The notes beneath the pieces were generated by a model that was not told the origin of the DNA, ran no database searches, and saw only the letters and a program-made list of their open reading frames with translations. Shown here in pieces: positions 10,584 to 20,142 of a DNA stretch of 21,376 nucleotides. The translations under genes were made by a program, and so were the position numbers. Position 1 is the stretch's first letter, and each line of letters opens with the position of its first letter. The stretch is from the IMG/VR virus record IMGVR_UViG_3300027754_000505, positions 1 through 21,376 of that record; one strand, 5' to 3'. The DNA comes from a virus.

Positions 10584-13333
10584 TATCTAGCCGTTGGCGT
10601 ATATTCGTAAAAAGACTCAGGCTCAGGTGACATTACTTCACTTGGCGAAGCCGCAACAGAACCACCCAAGTATCCTGTTCGCATAACAGACATACCCAAG
10701 GAATTAGCCATGTTTGACAGATCACCAGGCTTGATAAAGTCTGCCAACTCAACCTCTTGACCTTTTTTGTTTATCAAACGGGTAGATGCCTTGATTACGC
10801 CATCCAAACCACCCTTATCCATAAACAGCTTTCTGTGAGCTTCTTTGGTTGCTTGGTCGATGTTTCCCTGACCAATAGCAGCCGCAATGCGGAAACCCTT
10901 GTTAAACACGCTTGAAATCTGGTTTACCAAGATGGCAGATACTTGCTTTGGATCAACACCACCCATTGTTCGTTGCAAAGCAGACATTTCTTTAATAGCG
11001 GCCTGATCTACTGGAAGACGATTTACATCTATCTTTGTTGCCAAACGCTGCACATCAGCCAAGGAAGCTAAATTATCGTAATGTTGTTTGCCAAACAAGC
11101 CAACAAACGCATCTTTATTCTTTTGCAAATAAGCAAACGGATCTTTGTTGTCTAACATTTTGTTAACTAAAGCGTTTTGCACAGCTAAAGTAGTGTTAGT
11201 TTGGTCGTCAGGAGACAATCTTTTTAAATCATTAAAGAACTTTGCTTGATAACCTTTTCCTGTAGAGCTAAGCATACGACTTGTAATGGCATCAACACCG
11301 CCAGTTTCATAGTTTGCCAAGAATGAATCGCCAATTCTGATTCTTTCTGCTTTTGCAGAATCATCTAATGCAACTCTCTCAGATGAAAGAACATTTGCCC
11401 TGTTTGTAGCATCATCAAGTCTTGATTTAAGACCTGGTAATTGAGCAAGAATATCGCTGTATCCACCATTGTTGCTAGTCTTTGTAATCAAAGAATTTAA
11501 CTTGACTGGATCAATGTAACCATCTTTATCTAAAGCAGAGTTATATAACTTTGACATAACTGCTTTTTCAGCTAATGGCATACCTTCATCGCTAGCAACT
11601 TTTAGGAATTGAGTCATTGCTGTAGGACTGTTTGCCAACTGAGGAGCAATTCGTTCTGCATACTCTTGTGAGCCTATCTTTTGAACAGCATCAGCATCTT
11701 TAAATGGAATTCCTACTTTGTTGTAGTAATCCAAATCAAGTTGTGACATTGCATTACCAAATGTTGTCTTTTCGCCACGGAAATTAACATTGATGTCTCC
11801 GCTAGTGTTTTGAACTCTATCAAGAGCCTCATCAACCCGTTGCTGCAAAAGAATTAACTTATCTTTGGTAGCGTCATTTTTAACAGAACGAATATCGGCA
11901 GCCACTCTGCGTTTTAAAGAGTCAAGGCTAGTTATGTCCATGCCAATAGATAAATCTGCGGGAGGAGCTTGACCAGGCACTGTGGGGAGAGTTGTATCTA
12001 CTTGACCTTGTTTTCTCATGCGTGAAAACTCACCAGATTGCTTCTGAACAAGTTTCAACAGATCGGATTGACGACCCCAAGGGTCTTGCATAAACAAGTC
12101 TTTAGCCGTGTTTAACAAGGCTTGAGTCTCATTGGCTGGCAAAATAGCACCCAATTGAGATGCTTGCTTTTTGACACTCTCATACTCTGGAGACAAAGCA
12201 TTTCGAGCCGCAGCCTCTTGCGCTAAAACAACACCTTGAATTGGCTTTCCAAGATCAACAGGAGAGATATTCCCTGCAAGATTCAAGGATTGTGTAAGTT
12301 TTGCTTGTTGGTCAGCAAGGGTTTGAAGCCTTTTTGCATAATCAATTTCAACTTTGCCAATTTGTGTTGAGGCTTTTGGCATTTCAATGCTAGGCTGTGG
12401 ATACAACTCAGTAGCTTTAGTACGCACAGCAGTCTGCAAATCTTGATAAATTTTATTCAACTCTCCCGCTACTTTTGCATCTTTACTAGCTAAGTTTTCT
12501 AAACTTGCTCTTAAAATTCTGCTATCAACACCACCAGTTGCCAAAATATCAGGTTGACCACCAACAAAGGCAATCTTTTTCTTAATGTCTTCTAAGCGGT
12601 TTTTTAAAGTTGGGTCGGCATCTAAGGCTTTTTCAACCAAATCTTTAGCCCTAGAAGTACCTTCTACGCCAGCTAAGTCTTCAACATTAAAGTCTTTAAG
12701 GTTTACTCTGTTTTTGGCTTCTGCCATCAAGCCAACACCTTTAGTAGCACCTGCACCTGAAAGCAAAGCAAACAAAATACCACCAGTTACTTGACCAGGC
12801 AATCCGCCTACTTGTTTGCCAACTTCACCACCAAATTCTCCACCAACACCAGCCATAGTAGAACCAACACCAAGTGCTATTCTTCCTGCCGTAGTGACGG
12901 GCAAACCAATTAAATTAGTTGGGTCTACAAAACCTTCTACACCTGCCATCAAATACTTTTGAGCAGTTGTTGCTGGGCGAATCCCAGTATCAACACCCAT
13001 TCCACGTTGAACACTCTCAGTAGTGATTGGCTCTAATTCAGATTGAGTGGGAAAAGCACCTGCAAATGTTCCTGTTTGCATAGCAGAACCTGCTGTGGCT
13101 CTAGCAAATGGTTGCGTAACACCTTTTTTTACAGTTTCGTATAACAGTTCACCAAGTCCTGTAGCGGCTCTAGCTTTACCTTCAGCAGTAGGGCCTCCCA
13201 TAAGACCACGACCGCCACCAGCGCCTTCTGAGCGAAGTGTAGTTGCCATTTGCGCTAATTTCTGGGCATCCTCTACATTGCCTTCTGCGTCTGCTCTACG
13301 CAGAGCTTCCATCACTTGTTCGTAAGTTGCCAT
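10583..13333 (-). CDS. Large putative ejection / internal virion protein
   Basis: This is a 916-residue protein. The N-terminus 'YEQVMEALRRADAEGNVEDA' (about residues 4-23) is a short helical repeat often found at the start of phage internal virion and tail-tip proteins. About 125-205 is Gly/Ala-rich and hydrophobic ('RIALGVGSTMAGVGGEFGG', 'GGILFALLSGAGA'), suited to membrane insertion. The rest is long, charged and helical with coiled-coil character. No lytic transglycosylase motif is visible. It is the third of three large proteins between the adhesin and the lysis genes, the usual position of podovirus ejection proteins (compare T7 gp14-16). Function is inferred from layout and composition. 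Confidence 0.75.
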   Translation of the reverse strand: MATYEQVMEALRRADAEGNVEDAQKLAQMATTLRSEGAGGGRGLMGGPTAEGKARAATGLGELLYETVKKGVTQPFARATAGSAMQTGTFAGAFPTQSELEPITTESVQRGMGVDTGIRPATTAQKYLMAGVEGFVDPTNLIGLPVTTAGRIALGVGSTMAGVGGEFGGEVGKQVGGLPGQVTGGILFALLSGAGATKGVGLMAEAKNRVNLKDFNVEDLAGVEGTSRAKDLVEKALDADPTLKNRLEDIKKKIAFVGGQPDILATGGVDSRILRASLENLASKDAKVAGELNKIYQDLQTAVRTKATELYPQPSIEMPKASTQIGKVEIDYAKRLQTLADQQAKLTQSLNLAGNISPVDLGKPIQGVVLAQEAAARNALSPEYESVKKQASQLGAILPANETQALLNTAKDLFMQDPWGRQSDLLKLVQKQSGEFSRMRKQGQVDTTLPTVPGQAPPADLSIGMDITSLDSLKRRVAADIRSVKNDATKDKLILLQQRVDEALDRVQNTSGDINVNFRGEKTTFGNAMSQLDLDYYNKVGIPFKDADAVQKIGSQEYAERIAPQLANSPTAMTQFLKVASDEGMPLAEKAVMSKLYNSALDKDGYIDPVKLNSLITKTSNNGGYSDILAQLPGLKSRLDDATNRANVLSSERVALDDSAKAERIRIGDSFLANYETGGVDAITSRMLSSTGKGYQAKFFNDLKRLSPDDQTNTTLAVQNALVNKMLDNKDPFAYLQKNKDAFVGLFGKQHYDNLASLADVQRLATKIDVNRLPVDQAAIKEMSALQRTMGGVDPKQVSAILVNQISSVFNKGFRIAAAIGQGNIDQATKEAHRKLFMDKGGLDGVIKASTRLINKKGQEVELADFIKPGDLSNMANSLGMSVMRTGYLGGSVAASPSEVMSPEPESFYEYTPTAR

Positions 13334-14559
13334 TATTTACTCTCCGCTTGAGGGAACAGATATTTGTCAATCAAAGGATCGCCAGTTTTTGCTGTAGTTG
13401 GTGCGCTTTCACTTTTTTCAACAAGTTTAAACTGTGCAAGTTGAGTATCAATATTTGTCAATGCTTTTTTATAATTGGGAGATTCTAAGTAACCAAATTC
13501 ATCTGCACTATCTTGCAGTTTCTTTTTACGCTCTAATAAAGCACCACGATAAAGAGCAACAGCAAACTTCAATGCTTGGTCTTTTTTTACGTCTGTAGCC
13601 CTACCAGTAAAAAACTTAACAGCATCTCCTGCCAAACGATTATCAAGACCGCCAGTTCTAGCAAAACGCTGAATGTCTTGATTAGACATACTGCTATCTT
13701 TTCCAACCAACCTTGCTAGAGAACCAGGCAAAGCTGCCGCAGAAATATCATTTTCTGTTGATGTGCGAATTACATCAATGGCACTAGGCGCATCTGAAAG
13801 AATAGTAGATGTGCGTTGCATAACTGGGTCTTTACTTAAAACATTTAATGTAAAACTTTCCCAATCTTTTGGCTGCACAGGTGAACCAGGCGTATAAACT
13901 TTTGGTGCGCCTTTCTCTGCTTTTCTTCCTTGCTCTTCTTCAACACGCTTATTAACTGCCGCTTTTTCTGTTGGTGTAAGTTGAGCAAATGGTTTGTTGT
14001 CATACATTTCCCCAGCAATAGCCTCTCTATCAACGCCAAAACGAAGGTCTTTTTCTGGTTTTTCAGGTTTCTCGTATAAAACCAAATCTTCAGGTCTGCC
14101 CGTTCTTTGGTACTCAGCAAGACTTGGAGTAGTATATTTGCCTGATTCAAGTAATTTTTGGAATGGATCAGCAGCCGCTCTTTCACGCATACGTTGTTGA
14201 GACAAAGCAATACTCTCTTGTGCTTTACGAGCATAGTCTGCCAAAGCAAATGCACCTTGTTGGTCGCCCATGTTTGCAAGTGTTTGAGCGCCTTTAAGCA
14301 TTGATTCAGGATTAGTCTGATCTAGTTGACCAATAATCTGTTGACGAGCACTAATGAGCTTCATCTGTGGGTCTTCTACACCCATCAAACCACCACCAAC
14401 ACGACCTAAACCTGCACCTGCTGAGTAAATACCAGCAATGGCTCGGTCTTCAGGGGCCATACGTGCGTAAGCCGCACCTTCATTCATAGCCGATTGACGA
14501 ATACCTTGTTCGTACATTTGTGGCGTTAAGCCAAACAATCCTGCAATATCTGTTGCCAT
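13333..14559 (-). CDS. Putative internal virion / ejection protein
   Basis: This is a 408-residue, largely helical protein with no catalytic motif. It starts 'MATDIAGLFGLTPQMYEQGI', has a Gly/Ala stretch at about 42-62 ('AGIYSAGAGLGRVGGGLMG'), then long polar helices and a central linker rich in Pro, Glu and Lys. AAAGGA stands 7 bases before the ATG. The next gene begins on its last stop base, so the two large proteins are co-translated and presumably co-packaged. Membership in the ejection set is inferred from position between two other large Gly/Ala-rich virion-type proteins. Confidence 0.65.
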   Translation of the reverse strand: MATDIAGLFGLTPQMYEQGIRQSAMNEGAAYARMAPEDRAIAGIYSAGAGLGRVGGGLMGVEDPQMKLISARQQIIGQLDQTNPESMLKGAQTLANMGDQQGAFALADYARKAQESIALSQQRMRERAAADPFQKLLESGKYTTPSLAEYQRTGRPEDLVLYEKPEKPEKDLRFGVDREAIAGEMYDNKPFAQLTPTEKAAVNKRVEEEQGRKAEKGAPKVYTPGSPVQPKDWESFTLNVLSKDPVMQRTSTILSDAPSAIDVIRTSTENDISAAALPGSLARLVGKDSSMSNQDIQRFARTGGLDNRLAGDAVKFFTGRATDVKKDQALKFAVALYRGALLERKKKLQDSADEFGYLESPNYKKALTNIDTQLAQFKLVEKSESAPTTAKTGDPLIDKYLFPQAESK

Positions 14560-14574
14560 GATTTTTCCTTTAAA

Positions 14575-16446
14575 TTAGCCGTTCCACACAGAACCAGTAT
14601 TCATAAAATATGGATTTAATACTGCATTTTGGTCAGCAGTCGGGTTGTAACCAGTAATGTAATTGGCTAATCCTTGACCTAATGTAGAAGTTGGAGAACC
14701 CAAACCACTCAAGAAAGCCGCATAAGGATTATTAGTAACTGCATTGCTTGTCATCAAGTTACCTTGTATCTGAGCGCCTGTAAGACCTAATTGACCAGAC
14801 CTAGCACCTGCTGTAGATGCTTGTTGGGCAAGACTAGCACCCATAGCCAAAGGCTGTTGTGCTTGAGTCTCCAAGTTCTGTACTTGTCCCAAAGCAGTTG
14901 TGTAAGGAGCGTAAGCGGCTTGTTGACCACCATAGTAGTTACCCATTGCTGTAGCGCCTTGACCCAATAGACCCGCACCAAACAAGACGTTCTGTTGACC
15001 AGCTTGTTGAGCATTAGCCGCCAGTTGGAGTTCTTGTTGCGCTCTAGCGTTATACAAAGCCTGTAGTTCAGGAGTAGTAGCACCCAATGAGCCACCTTGA
15101 GCAACAGAAAGACCCGCACGACCTTGTTGTTGGAGTCTGTTTTGCAGATTAGCTAATTCCATCTCACGAGAAGGTTGTAATAACTGCATCTGTTGATTGA
15201 TGTAGTTCTGAGCAACATCTTGTGGAGATTGAGAAATATATTGGTTACCCAAGCCAAACAAGTTCTGTGCGCCAGTCTGAAGTGGTGCAAATTGTTGTTG
15301 AGCTGCTTCTGCTTGTGTCAAACCACGACCTGCCAAGCCAACTAAGCGATCCTGAGCTGCTTTAGCTTCTTGTGACAACTTATAACCCGCAGTAACCATA
15401 CGTCCCGTTACAGGGTCATAAGTGTACTGAGATGTACCAAAGCGAGTAGTCATTCCAACAGGACGGAACTGAGAGGCTTCTACGGCTTGCTGTGTAGCAG
15501 TCTTGACATTTTGTGCGGCAGTTTGAGCCGCTTCTCTTGATTGTTGTTGTTGTAAAACACCACCCGTTAAGCCTAGACCGCCAGTAATAGCATTACCCAA
15601 TAAATTAGTTCCAACATTAGTTAATAGATTAGCACCTATACCCGTACCAACGCCTGCCAAAGTAGTTCCAAGACCTGCTCCAACACCAGTTGATAAACCA
15701 CCTAAAGTAGAGCCTAAAGTAGAGCCACCAAGTAAGGTGTTTCCTACGCCTAATTCACCAGCCGTAAGACCTGCGCCAGTTCCTAAAGCTCCTAAGCCAC
15801 CTGAAGTTGATAGTCCAAGTCCAGTATTTGCAGTTGACAAACCAGTCCCAGCACCCATTCCAGCAACACTAGAACCACTAGTCAACAGTCCACCTTCTGT
15901 TCCAGCGACAATATCAGCCACATTGGTAGCGGCAGCAAGGTTATTACCGCCTAACCCTAATTCACTAAGTGTTAGACCTTCTGTAGCTAATGCACTAGTC
16001 GCACCAGCACCAGCATTTAATAAAGTTGGCAAACCAAATAGTAGTCCAGCACCAAGAGCAAACTCTTTTAGACCACTTTTAACTTCTTGTTGTGTGCCAG
16101 TTTGCTCTACTTCACCAGTAGGTGTGTATTGGGTATAAGCGCCACCAGCTTTGTTATCACTTGCTTTATAAGTAATGACGTTTTCTAGTCCACCAATTTG
16201 CTGATCTTCACCAGAGCCACTAACTTGGTAAACAGGTTGAACAATAGTGTCACCAAGTTGGATTGTTTGGTTAGGAGGAATAACAGCCGCTACACGAGCC
16301 GCCACCTCTCCTTCTGGAATACCAACAGCAGTAGCCATTTGCGCTGGAGACACACCATATTGCTCCATAGCAGAAACGATTTGTGCATCGCTCATGCCCT
16401 GGTTGGCTAATAGAAAATTTAAAATGTCTTGACTAGATACTGCCAT
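14575..16446 (-). CDS. Large Gly/Ala/Gln-rich putative ejection or tail protein
   Basis: This is a 623-residue protein. Residues about 17-50 ('SDAQIVSAMEQYGVSPAQMA', then a second helix) form a small helical domain seen at the start of various phage virion proteins. About 125-315 is extremely rich in Gly, Leu, Ala and Thr with imperfect repeats ('GLGALGTGAGL' type). About 330-400 holds 'FRPVGMTTRFGTSQYTYDP', recurrent in podovirus structural proteins. The C-terminus is Gln/Ala-rich and helical. The repeats and hydrophobic centre suit a membrane-penetrating ejection protein. AAGGAAAAATC precedes the ATG. Confidence 0.7.
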   Translation of the reverse strand: MAVSSQDILNFLLANQGMSDAQIVSAMEQYGVSPAQMATAVGIPEGEVAARVAAVIPPNQTIQLGDTIVQPVYQVSGSGEDQQIGGLENVITYKASDNKAGGAYTQYTPTGEVEQTGTQQEVKSGLKEFALGAGLLFGLPTLLNAGAGATSALATEGLTLSELGLGGNNLAAATNVADIVAGTEGGLLTSGSSVAGMGAGTGLSTANTGLGLSTSGGLGALGTGAGLTAGELGVGNTLLGGSTLGSTLGGLSTGVGAGLGTTLAGVGTGIGANLLTNVGTNLLGNAITGGLGLTGGVLQQQQSREAAQTAAQNVKTATQQAVEASQFRPVGMTTRFGTSQYTYDPVTGRMVTAGYKLSQEAKAAQDRLVGLAGRGLTQAEAAQQQFAPLQTGAQNLFGLGNQYISQSPQDVAQNYINQQMQLLQPSREMELANLQNRLQQQGRAGLSVAQGGSLGATTPELQALYNARAQQELQLAANAQQAGQQNVLFGAGLLGQGATAMGNYYGGQQAAYAPYTTALGQVQNLETQAQQPLAMGASLAQQASTAGARSGQLGLTGAQIQGNLMTSNAVTNNPYAAFLSGLGSPTSTLGQGLANYITGYNPTADQNAVLNPYFMNTGSVWNG

Positions 16447-16455
16447 GATTTTTCC

Positions 16456-17358
16456 TTAAATATCACCTGTGTTTGTAGATGGGAAAGCTCGTCCAGAACC
16501 CCAAATAATTCTTACTGCGCCAGAGCCACCTGCTGAACCTACAGTTGGGCCACTTCCAAATTGATACCAAAAACCACCACCACCACCGCCACCATATGCG
16601 CCACCTGCGCCACCATAAGTTCCACCAGTAGAGCCACTGGAGCCGCCAGTTCCACCATCGCCAGAATTTGAAACACCACCAGTACCGCTAGTTCCTTGTC
16701 CCAAGATTCCAGTACCACCACCAGAACCTCCTTCGTTAACCGCTGATGTACCAAAAGTAGCACCACCGCCACCACCGCCACCAGAGCCATTTGCTCCTGC
16801 TGTGCTTCCAGAAATACCACCTGCACCACCCGCACCTGAGTAGCCAGCAGCACCGCCACCGCCTGCGCCAGCGTATGACAAACTACTATTTAGTGTACTA
16901 CCGCCATTTCCACCCGCACCGCCAGTAGCACCAGCAGATGCACCAGTTGCGCCATTAGTACCACCTGCGCCTCCTGAGCCACCAGCGACACCACCGCCAC
17001 CACCTGTGCCTCTTGCAACGCTACCGTTAACAAAGTAGCTATCACCACCTGCATTTCCATTGGACTCAGTACCACTTGTTCCAACAGTACCGCCAGCACC
17101 AACAACAACTGTGTAAGTGTTTCCTGCTGTGACAGCGTAATCATTTAAATAAGAAAGACCACCGCCTCCACCGCCACCACCATTGGTTTTGCTAGATGTT
17201 TGTCCAGTAGCACCAGAGCCTCCACCGCCAATACAAACAACACAAACCGAAGTTACCCCAAATGGAGCAGTCCATGTGTAAGTTCCAGCAGTTGTAAAGG
17301 CTTGTTGACTAATAGAACTAGACCCACCTGTTTGAAAGGAGTTAAGTGCGGCAAACAT
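16456..17358 (-). CDS. Glycine-rich adhesin / tail-tip protein
   Basis: This is a 300-residue protein. About 10-45 is a beta-rich lead ('AFTTAGTYTWTAPFGVTSV'), and about 45-280 is glycine-dominated, with runs of up to eight Gly separated by Ser, Thr and Ala. The end 'GAVRIIWGSGRAFPST' is a closing motif seen in many phage glycine-rich tail proteins. Such polyglycine-II-like domains occur in receptor-binding adhesins (compare T-even gp38). I place the start at 17358, overlapping the upstream stop by one base, not 36 bases further up inside the previous gene. It follows a fibre-like gene, so host recognition is the best inference. Confidence 0.78.
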   Translation of the reverse strand: MFAALNSFQTGGSSSISQQAFTTAGTYTWTAPFGVTSVCVVCIGGGGSGATGQTSSKTNGGGGGGGGLSYLNDYAVTAGNTYTVVVGAGGTVGTSGTESNGNAGGDSYFVNGSVARGTGGGGGVAGGSGGAGGTNGATGASAGATGGAGGNGGSTLNSSLSYAGAGGGGAAGYSGAGGAGGISGSTAGANGSGGGGGGGATFGTSAVNEGGSGGGTGILGQGTSGTGGVSNSGDGGTGGSSGSTGGTYGGAGGAYGGGGGGGFWYQFGSGPTVGSAGGSGAVRIIWGSGRAFPSTNTGDI

Positions 17359-17936
17359 TATGGTGTATACCCTTGTGTGACATTTCCATACCAATTAGTA
17401 CCATCTGCTACAAACGAAAAGATGTCCATCTTTCCCGCAGCAGCAGTCATTGTAGGAGTGCCAGCTACGTTATATTTAACACCAGTAAATGTCGCAGTAC
17501 CATTACCTGTAGATGCCGCTTGTTTTAACAACAATATAAAAGACTTACCCGCAGTAGCAGTAGGCATCGTAAATGTGCAAGCAGTAGAAGCAGTCAGGGT
17601 TGCTGTTTGTACAGTACCGCTTGTCAAAACTAATGTGTGTGCGCTAGTTACAGTACCAATGGCAACAACACTCTCAACATAGTTCGTAACAGTTGGGTTT
17701 GTCAGAGTCTTGTTTGTCAGACCTTGAGTATCTGTTGTGCCAACTACATCGCCAGTAGGCGCAGTCTTTAATGCAAAAGCCGCTAAATCAGCGTCATAGT
17801 CTTGCTTGGTAGCAATAGACGTAGCAATGTTGTTGAACTCAGTGTCAATCTCAGTACCTTTGACAATCTTTGCTGCATTACCAGAGCTAAGGTTATCTTT
17901 GGTTGCAAAGTTCGTACTCTTGGTGTAATCGCTCAT
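17358..17936 (-). CDS. Tail-fibre-like structural protein
   Basis: This is a 192-residue protein. The N-terminal 'TNFATKDNLSSGNAAKIVKG' and 'EIDTEFNNIATSIATKQDYD' segments (about 7-47) match the lead seen in many phage tail fibres and collar fibres. A Thr/Val/Ala-rich beta region (about 60-175) and a terminal 'FSFVADGTNWYGN' motif, also typical of phage fibre ends, follow. It is short for a complete fibre and carries no enzyme domain, so it may be an adaptor linking the glycine-rich adhesin to the tail. It is coupled by ATGA to the upstream tail protein and by TAATG to the adhesin gene. Confidence 0.72.
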   Translation of the reverse strand: MSDYTKSTNFATKDNLSSGNAAKIVKGTEIDTEFNNIATSIATKQDYDADLAAFALKTAPTGDVVGTTDTQGLTNKTLTNPTVTNYVESVVAIGTVTSAHTLVLTSGTVQTATLTASTACTFTMPTATAGKSFILLLKQAASTGNGTATFTGVKYNVAGTPTMTAAAGKMDIFSFVADGTNWYGNVTQGYTP

Positions 17937-19492
17937 GATAATTTCCCATTTTTAGCTTGGATTTCAATCTTTTGAATAGACAGTTGTGACCCGTTAATAT
18001 CAGACTCGTAGCCCGTCTGAACCACCTTACCAGTACCACTGGCAGATACTCTTAATGTATTCAAAGCAACACCATCAGAATACTCCGCTACCACTGTTGC
18101 ATTTGCACCATATTCAGCAATGTTGTATTGAGCAACACCCTGAACAGGGATGGTTGTAGTGGCACTTAGATAGTTTGCTTTAAAGTCAAAACCCCACTTG
18201 ATAATTAGGTTCTGATTTGTGCCACCAATAACGACAATAGAAATCTTCTTTAAAACAGATGTCTGATTAACATTACCAAGGTCTGCATGGTTGGTGTAAT
18301 ACTGCATCCGATACACACTTGTGTAGTCGTTATAGCCCGTATATTGACCGATGTAGCCATTCTTACCAATGTAGACAGCACCGCTTCTTAAAGATGTCAA
18401 CGCTGTCGGAGTAATTGAGTCCCAAGTGGTTACACGGGAAGAACCATCTTGCAAGATAACCTTGGTATCAAAGCAGTAAACAGACTGAGTAACGGGCATT
18501 GTCAACAGATAAAAGCCTTCTCGCTCAGAGTAAACAGACTTAATGTTTGCCAATGTCTGAGAGGAAACATCACTCATCAAGTCATTACGCACATTCTTAG
18601 ACAAGTCTCTCTCAGGAGCAGACTTCTCTTGAATCGTTCTCATTAAGGAACGAACACCTGAGTTTGACAAGAAGATCACATCAGAACTGGTTGTCTGAAC
18701 ACTGTCTCTTGATAAGCAACCAATCCCTCCAACTGTGTCAGAAATAGACATCGTAGAAGGAGTAGTCGCACCCTGATAAACAAGAATCTGTCGTTTACCA
18801 AAGATAAACAAGAAACCATTGTGAGCAGCCAATGCCTGAACTTCATCAGCACCATTAGGCCAAACTCTACTCGTGTCTAAATTACCAGTAGTGCCACCAG
18901 ACCATACATGACCCGCAATCAGATCAGAGAAGCTAACAGTGACCTTATCTGTGCTAGAAGAAGCCACCCACAAGCGACCATAAGCCGCTATAGCGACATT
19001 TCCACTAGGAACAGTTCCTACATAGCCAGTCTTCTCAGAAACCCGTCTATAGGTCGTTGTACTTACAGCAGGGTCATAAATGATTGGATCGTGACCTGTT
19101 TGAAAGAAGTAAGTAATCCCATTAAGAGAAGCACACTGCCAATTACTTGCAGTAATGGTAGGGCCAGTACCACCCCCCCCATAGGTCAACTCAGTGACTA
19201 CGTTAGAAGCACCGAGCTTAAATATCTTGTTGTTGCCAGCGAAGAGCACTGTTAACGTGCCATCAGTCTGGACTAACTCATGGATGACACCAACATCGTT
19301 AGCACCAAGGTTTCCAGAAGCAGAGTTAACCCTTGTCCAACCTTTTCTAGCACCAATACGACCATACTGGTCAATCACGCAATTAGTGGCAACCAAAGCA
19401 AAACCACTAGCTAAATCCAACGGGCTATCCTGAGTGTTTAACCCATAAAAGCCTGGTGCGCTAATGCTGAATGTTTCGATTGGTTGAGCCAT
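17933..19492 (-). CDS. Tail tube / nozzle-type structural protein
   Basis: This is a 519-residue, beta-rich protein. The N-terminal 'GLNTQDSPLDLASGFALVAT' and 'DQYGRIGARKGWTRVN' (about residues 17-56) form a conserved opening in podovirus tail proteins. Repeated four-stranded blades follow ('HNGFLFIFGKRQILVYQG', 'VIFLSNSGVRSL', 'REGFYLLTMP'), consistent with a beta-propeller like P22 gp10-type stabilisation or nozzle proteins. There is no catalytic motif. It directly follows the adaptor gene, as tail tube B follows tail tube A in podoviruses. The assignment to gp10 or T7 gp12 type cannot be settled by eye. Confidence 0.7.
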   Translation of the reverse strand: MAQPIETFSISAPGFYGLNTQDSPLDLASGFALVATNCVIDQYGRIGARKGWTRVNSASGNLGANDVGVIHELVQTDGTLTVLFAGNNKIFKLGASNVVTELTYGGGGTGPTITASNWQCASLNGITYFFQTGHDPIIYDPAVSTTTYRRVSEKTGYVGTVPSGNVAIAAYGRLWVASSSTDKVTVSFSDLIAGHVWSGGTTGNLDTSRVWPNGADEVQALAAHNGFLFIFGKRQILVYQGATTPSTMSISDTVGGIGCLSRDSVQTTSSDVIFLSNSGVRSLMRTIQEKSAPERDLSKNVRNDLMSDVSSQTLANIKSVYSEREGFYLLTMPVTQSVYCFDTKVILQDGSSRVTTWDSITPTALTSLRSGAVYIGKNGYIGQYTGYNDYTSVYRMQYYTNHADLGNVNQTSVLKKISIVVIGGTNQNLIIKWGFDFKANYLSATTTIPVQGVAQYNIAEYGANATVVAEYSDGVALNTLRVSASGTGKVVQTGYESDINGSQLSIQKIEIQAKNGKLS

Positions 19493-20142
19493 TAAACTGC
19501 CTCAAAAGAGCCAAATTCTGGATAGCGAGTAGCTTCCATAGAGATGTAATCAGAAAGCATAGCCCTGTATAACTGATAAGCCTCTGAAGAAGATAGACCA
19601 CCATCCTCACCACGCTCAACCAAAGCACGAGCATAAGCACTTTGAACCACCAACTCAGATGGCATCAGAATCACAGTAGCATCAGAAGTCAATGGTGCTT
19701 GTGGCACGATTAAGCTAAATCTTAGACTAACAACACTGTCAGGAATAGGGAATACAGTTACTTTAGTGTCGTAACTGGCATCTACACCATCAAAAGCATA
19801 ATACAAAGGTACACCACTAGAGACAGTACCAAAGTTCAAATAACGATTCATGTTAACAAACGGGATGTTTGTCATGGCTGTGTTATTCGTATCATTGATA
19901 ACGTCTTGAACACGGAACTTCTGACCCGCACCTGTTAAGGAGTAAGAGGAAGTGTTGGCAACAGTAGAAACTACTACTGTAGTACCAAGAATGTTCCACT
20001 CATAAGAGTCTTCAACCTGACGCTTGGCATCATTGACAAACTTGCCAATCAAAGAGGAATAGCTTGTTTCGGTAACAGTAGAGACTTCTTCTTCTCTGAG
20101 TCGAACAAGAACGTCATTAACAGCTTGAAGGTATGTGGTCAT
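19492..20142 (-). CDS. Head-tail adaptor, tail tubular protein A-like
   Basis: This is a 216-residue protein. The helix 'YLQAVNDVLVRLREEEVSTV' (about 4-23) and 'SLIGKFVNDAKRQVEDSYEW' (about 29-48), followed by beta strands and C-terminal helices ('VVQSAYARALVERGEDGG'), match the fold seen in T7 gp11-like adaptors. These join the portal to the tail nozzle. It is of normal length for that family. Its stop overlaps the start of the nozzle-type gene by one base, and the upstream small beta protein overlaps its start by ATGA. The gene order supports the assignment. Confidence 0.78.
   Translation of the reverse strand: MTTYLQAVNDVLVRLREEEVSTVTETSYSSLIGKFVNDAKRQVEDSYEWNILGTTVVVSTVANTSSYSLTGAGQKFRVQDVINDTNNTAMTNIPFVNMNRYLNFGTVSSGVPLYYAFDGVDASYDTKVTVFPIPDSVVSLRFSLIVPQAPLTSDATVILMPSELVVQSAYARALVERGEDGGLSSSEAYQLYRAMLSDYISMEATRYPEFGSFEAV

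Noticed and set aside
13845-14279. 144-codon minus-strand frame inside the 408-residue gene
   Set aside because: Alternative-frame shadow with low-complexity Leu/Lys composition and no start signal.
14787-15119. 110-codon minus-strand frame within the Gly/Ala/Gln-rich gene
   Set aside because: Shadow frame created by biased codon use of Gln, Ala and Gly; no start signal.
15737-16138. Proline/alanine-rich plus-strand frame
   Set aside because: Antisense of Gly/Leu-rich coding sequence; composition is a mirror of the real gene.
16540-17230. Repeated GCCACC-like units, first looked like a tandem repeat array
   Set aside because: They are glycine codons (reverse complement) of the adhesin-like gene; spacing is irregular and there is no conserved spacer or repeat unit, so not CRISPR or satellite DNA.
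18908-19255. 115-codon plus-strand frame opposite the nozzle-type gene
   Set aside because: No ribosome site, and lies opposite a long gene with clear structural motifs.
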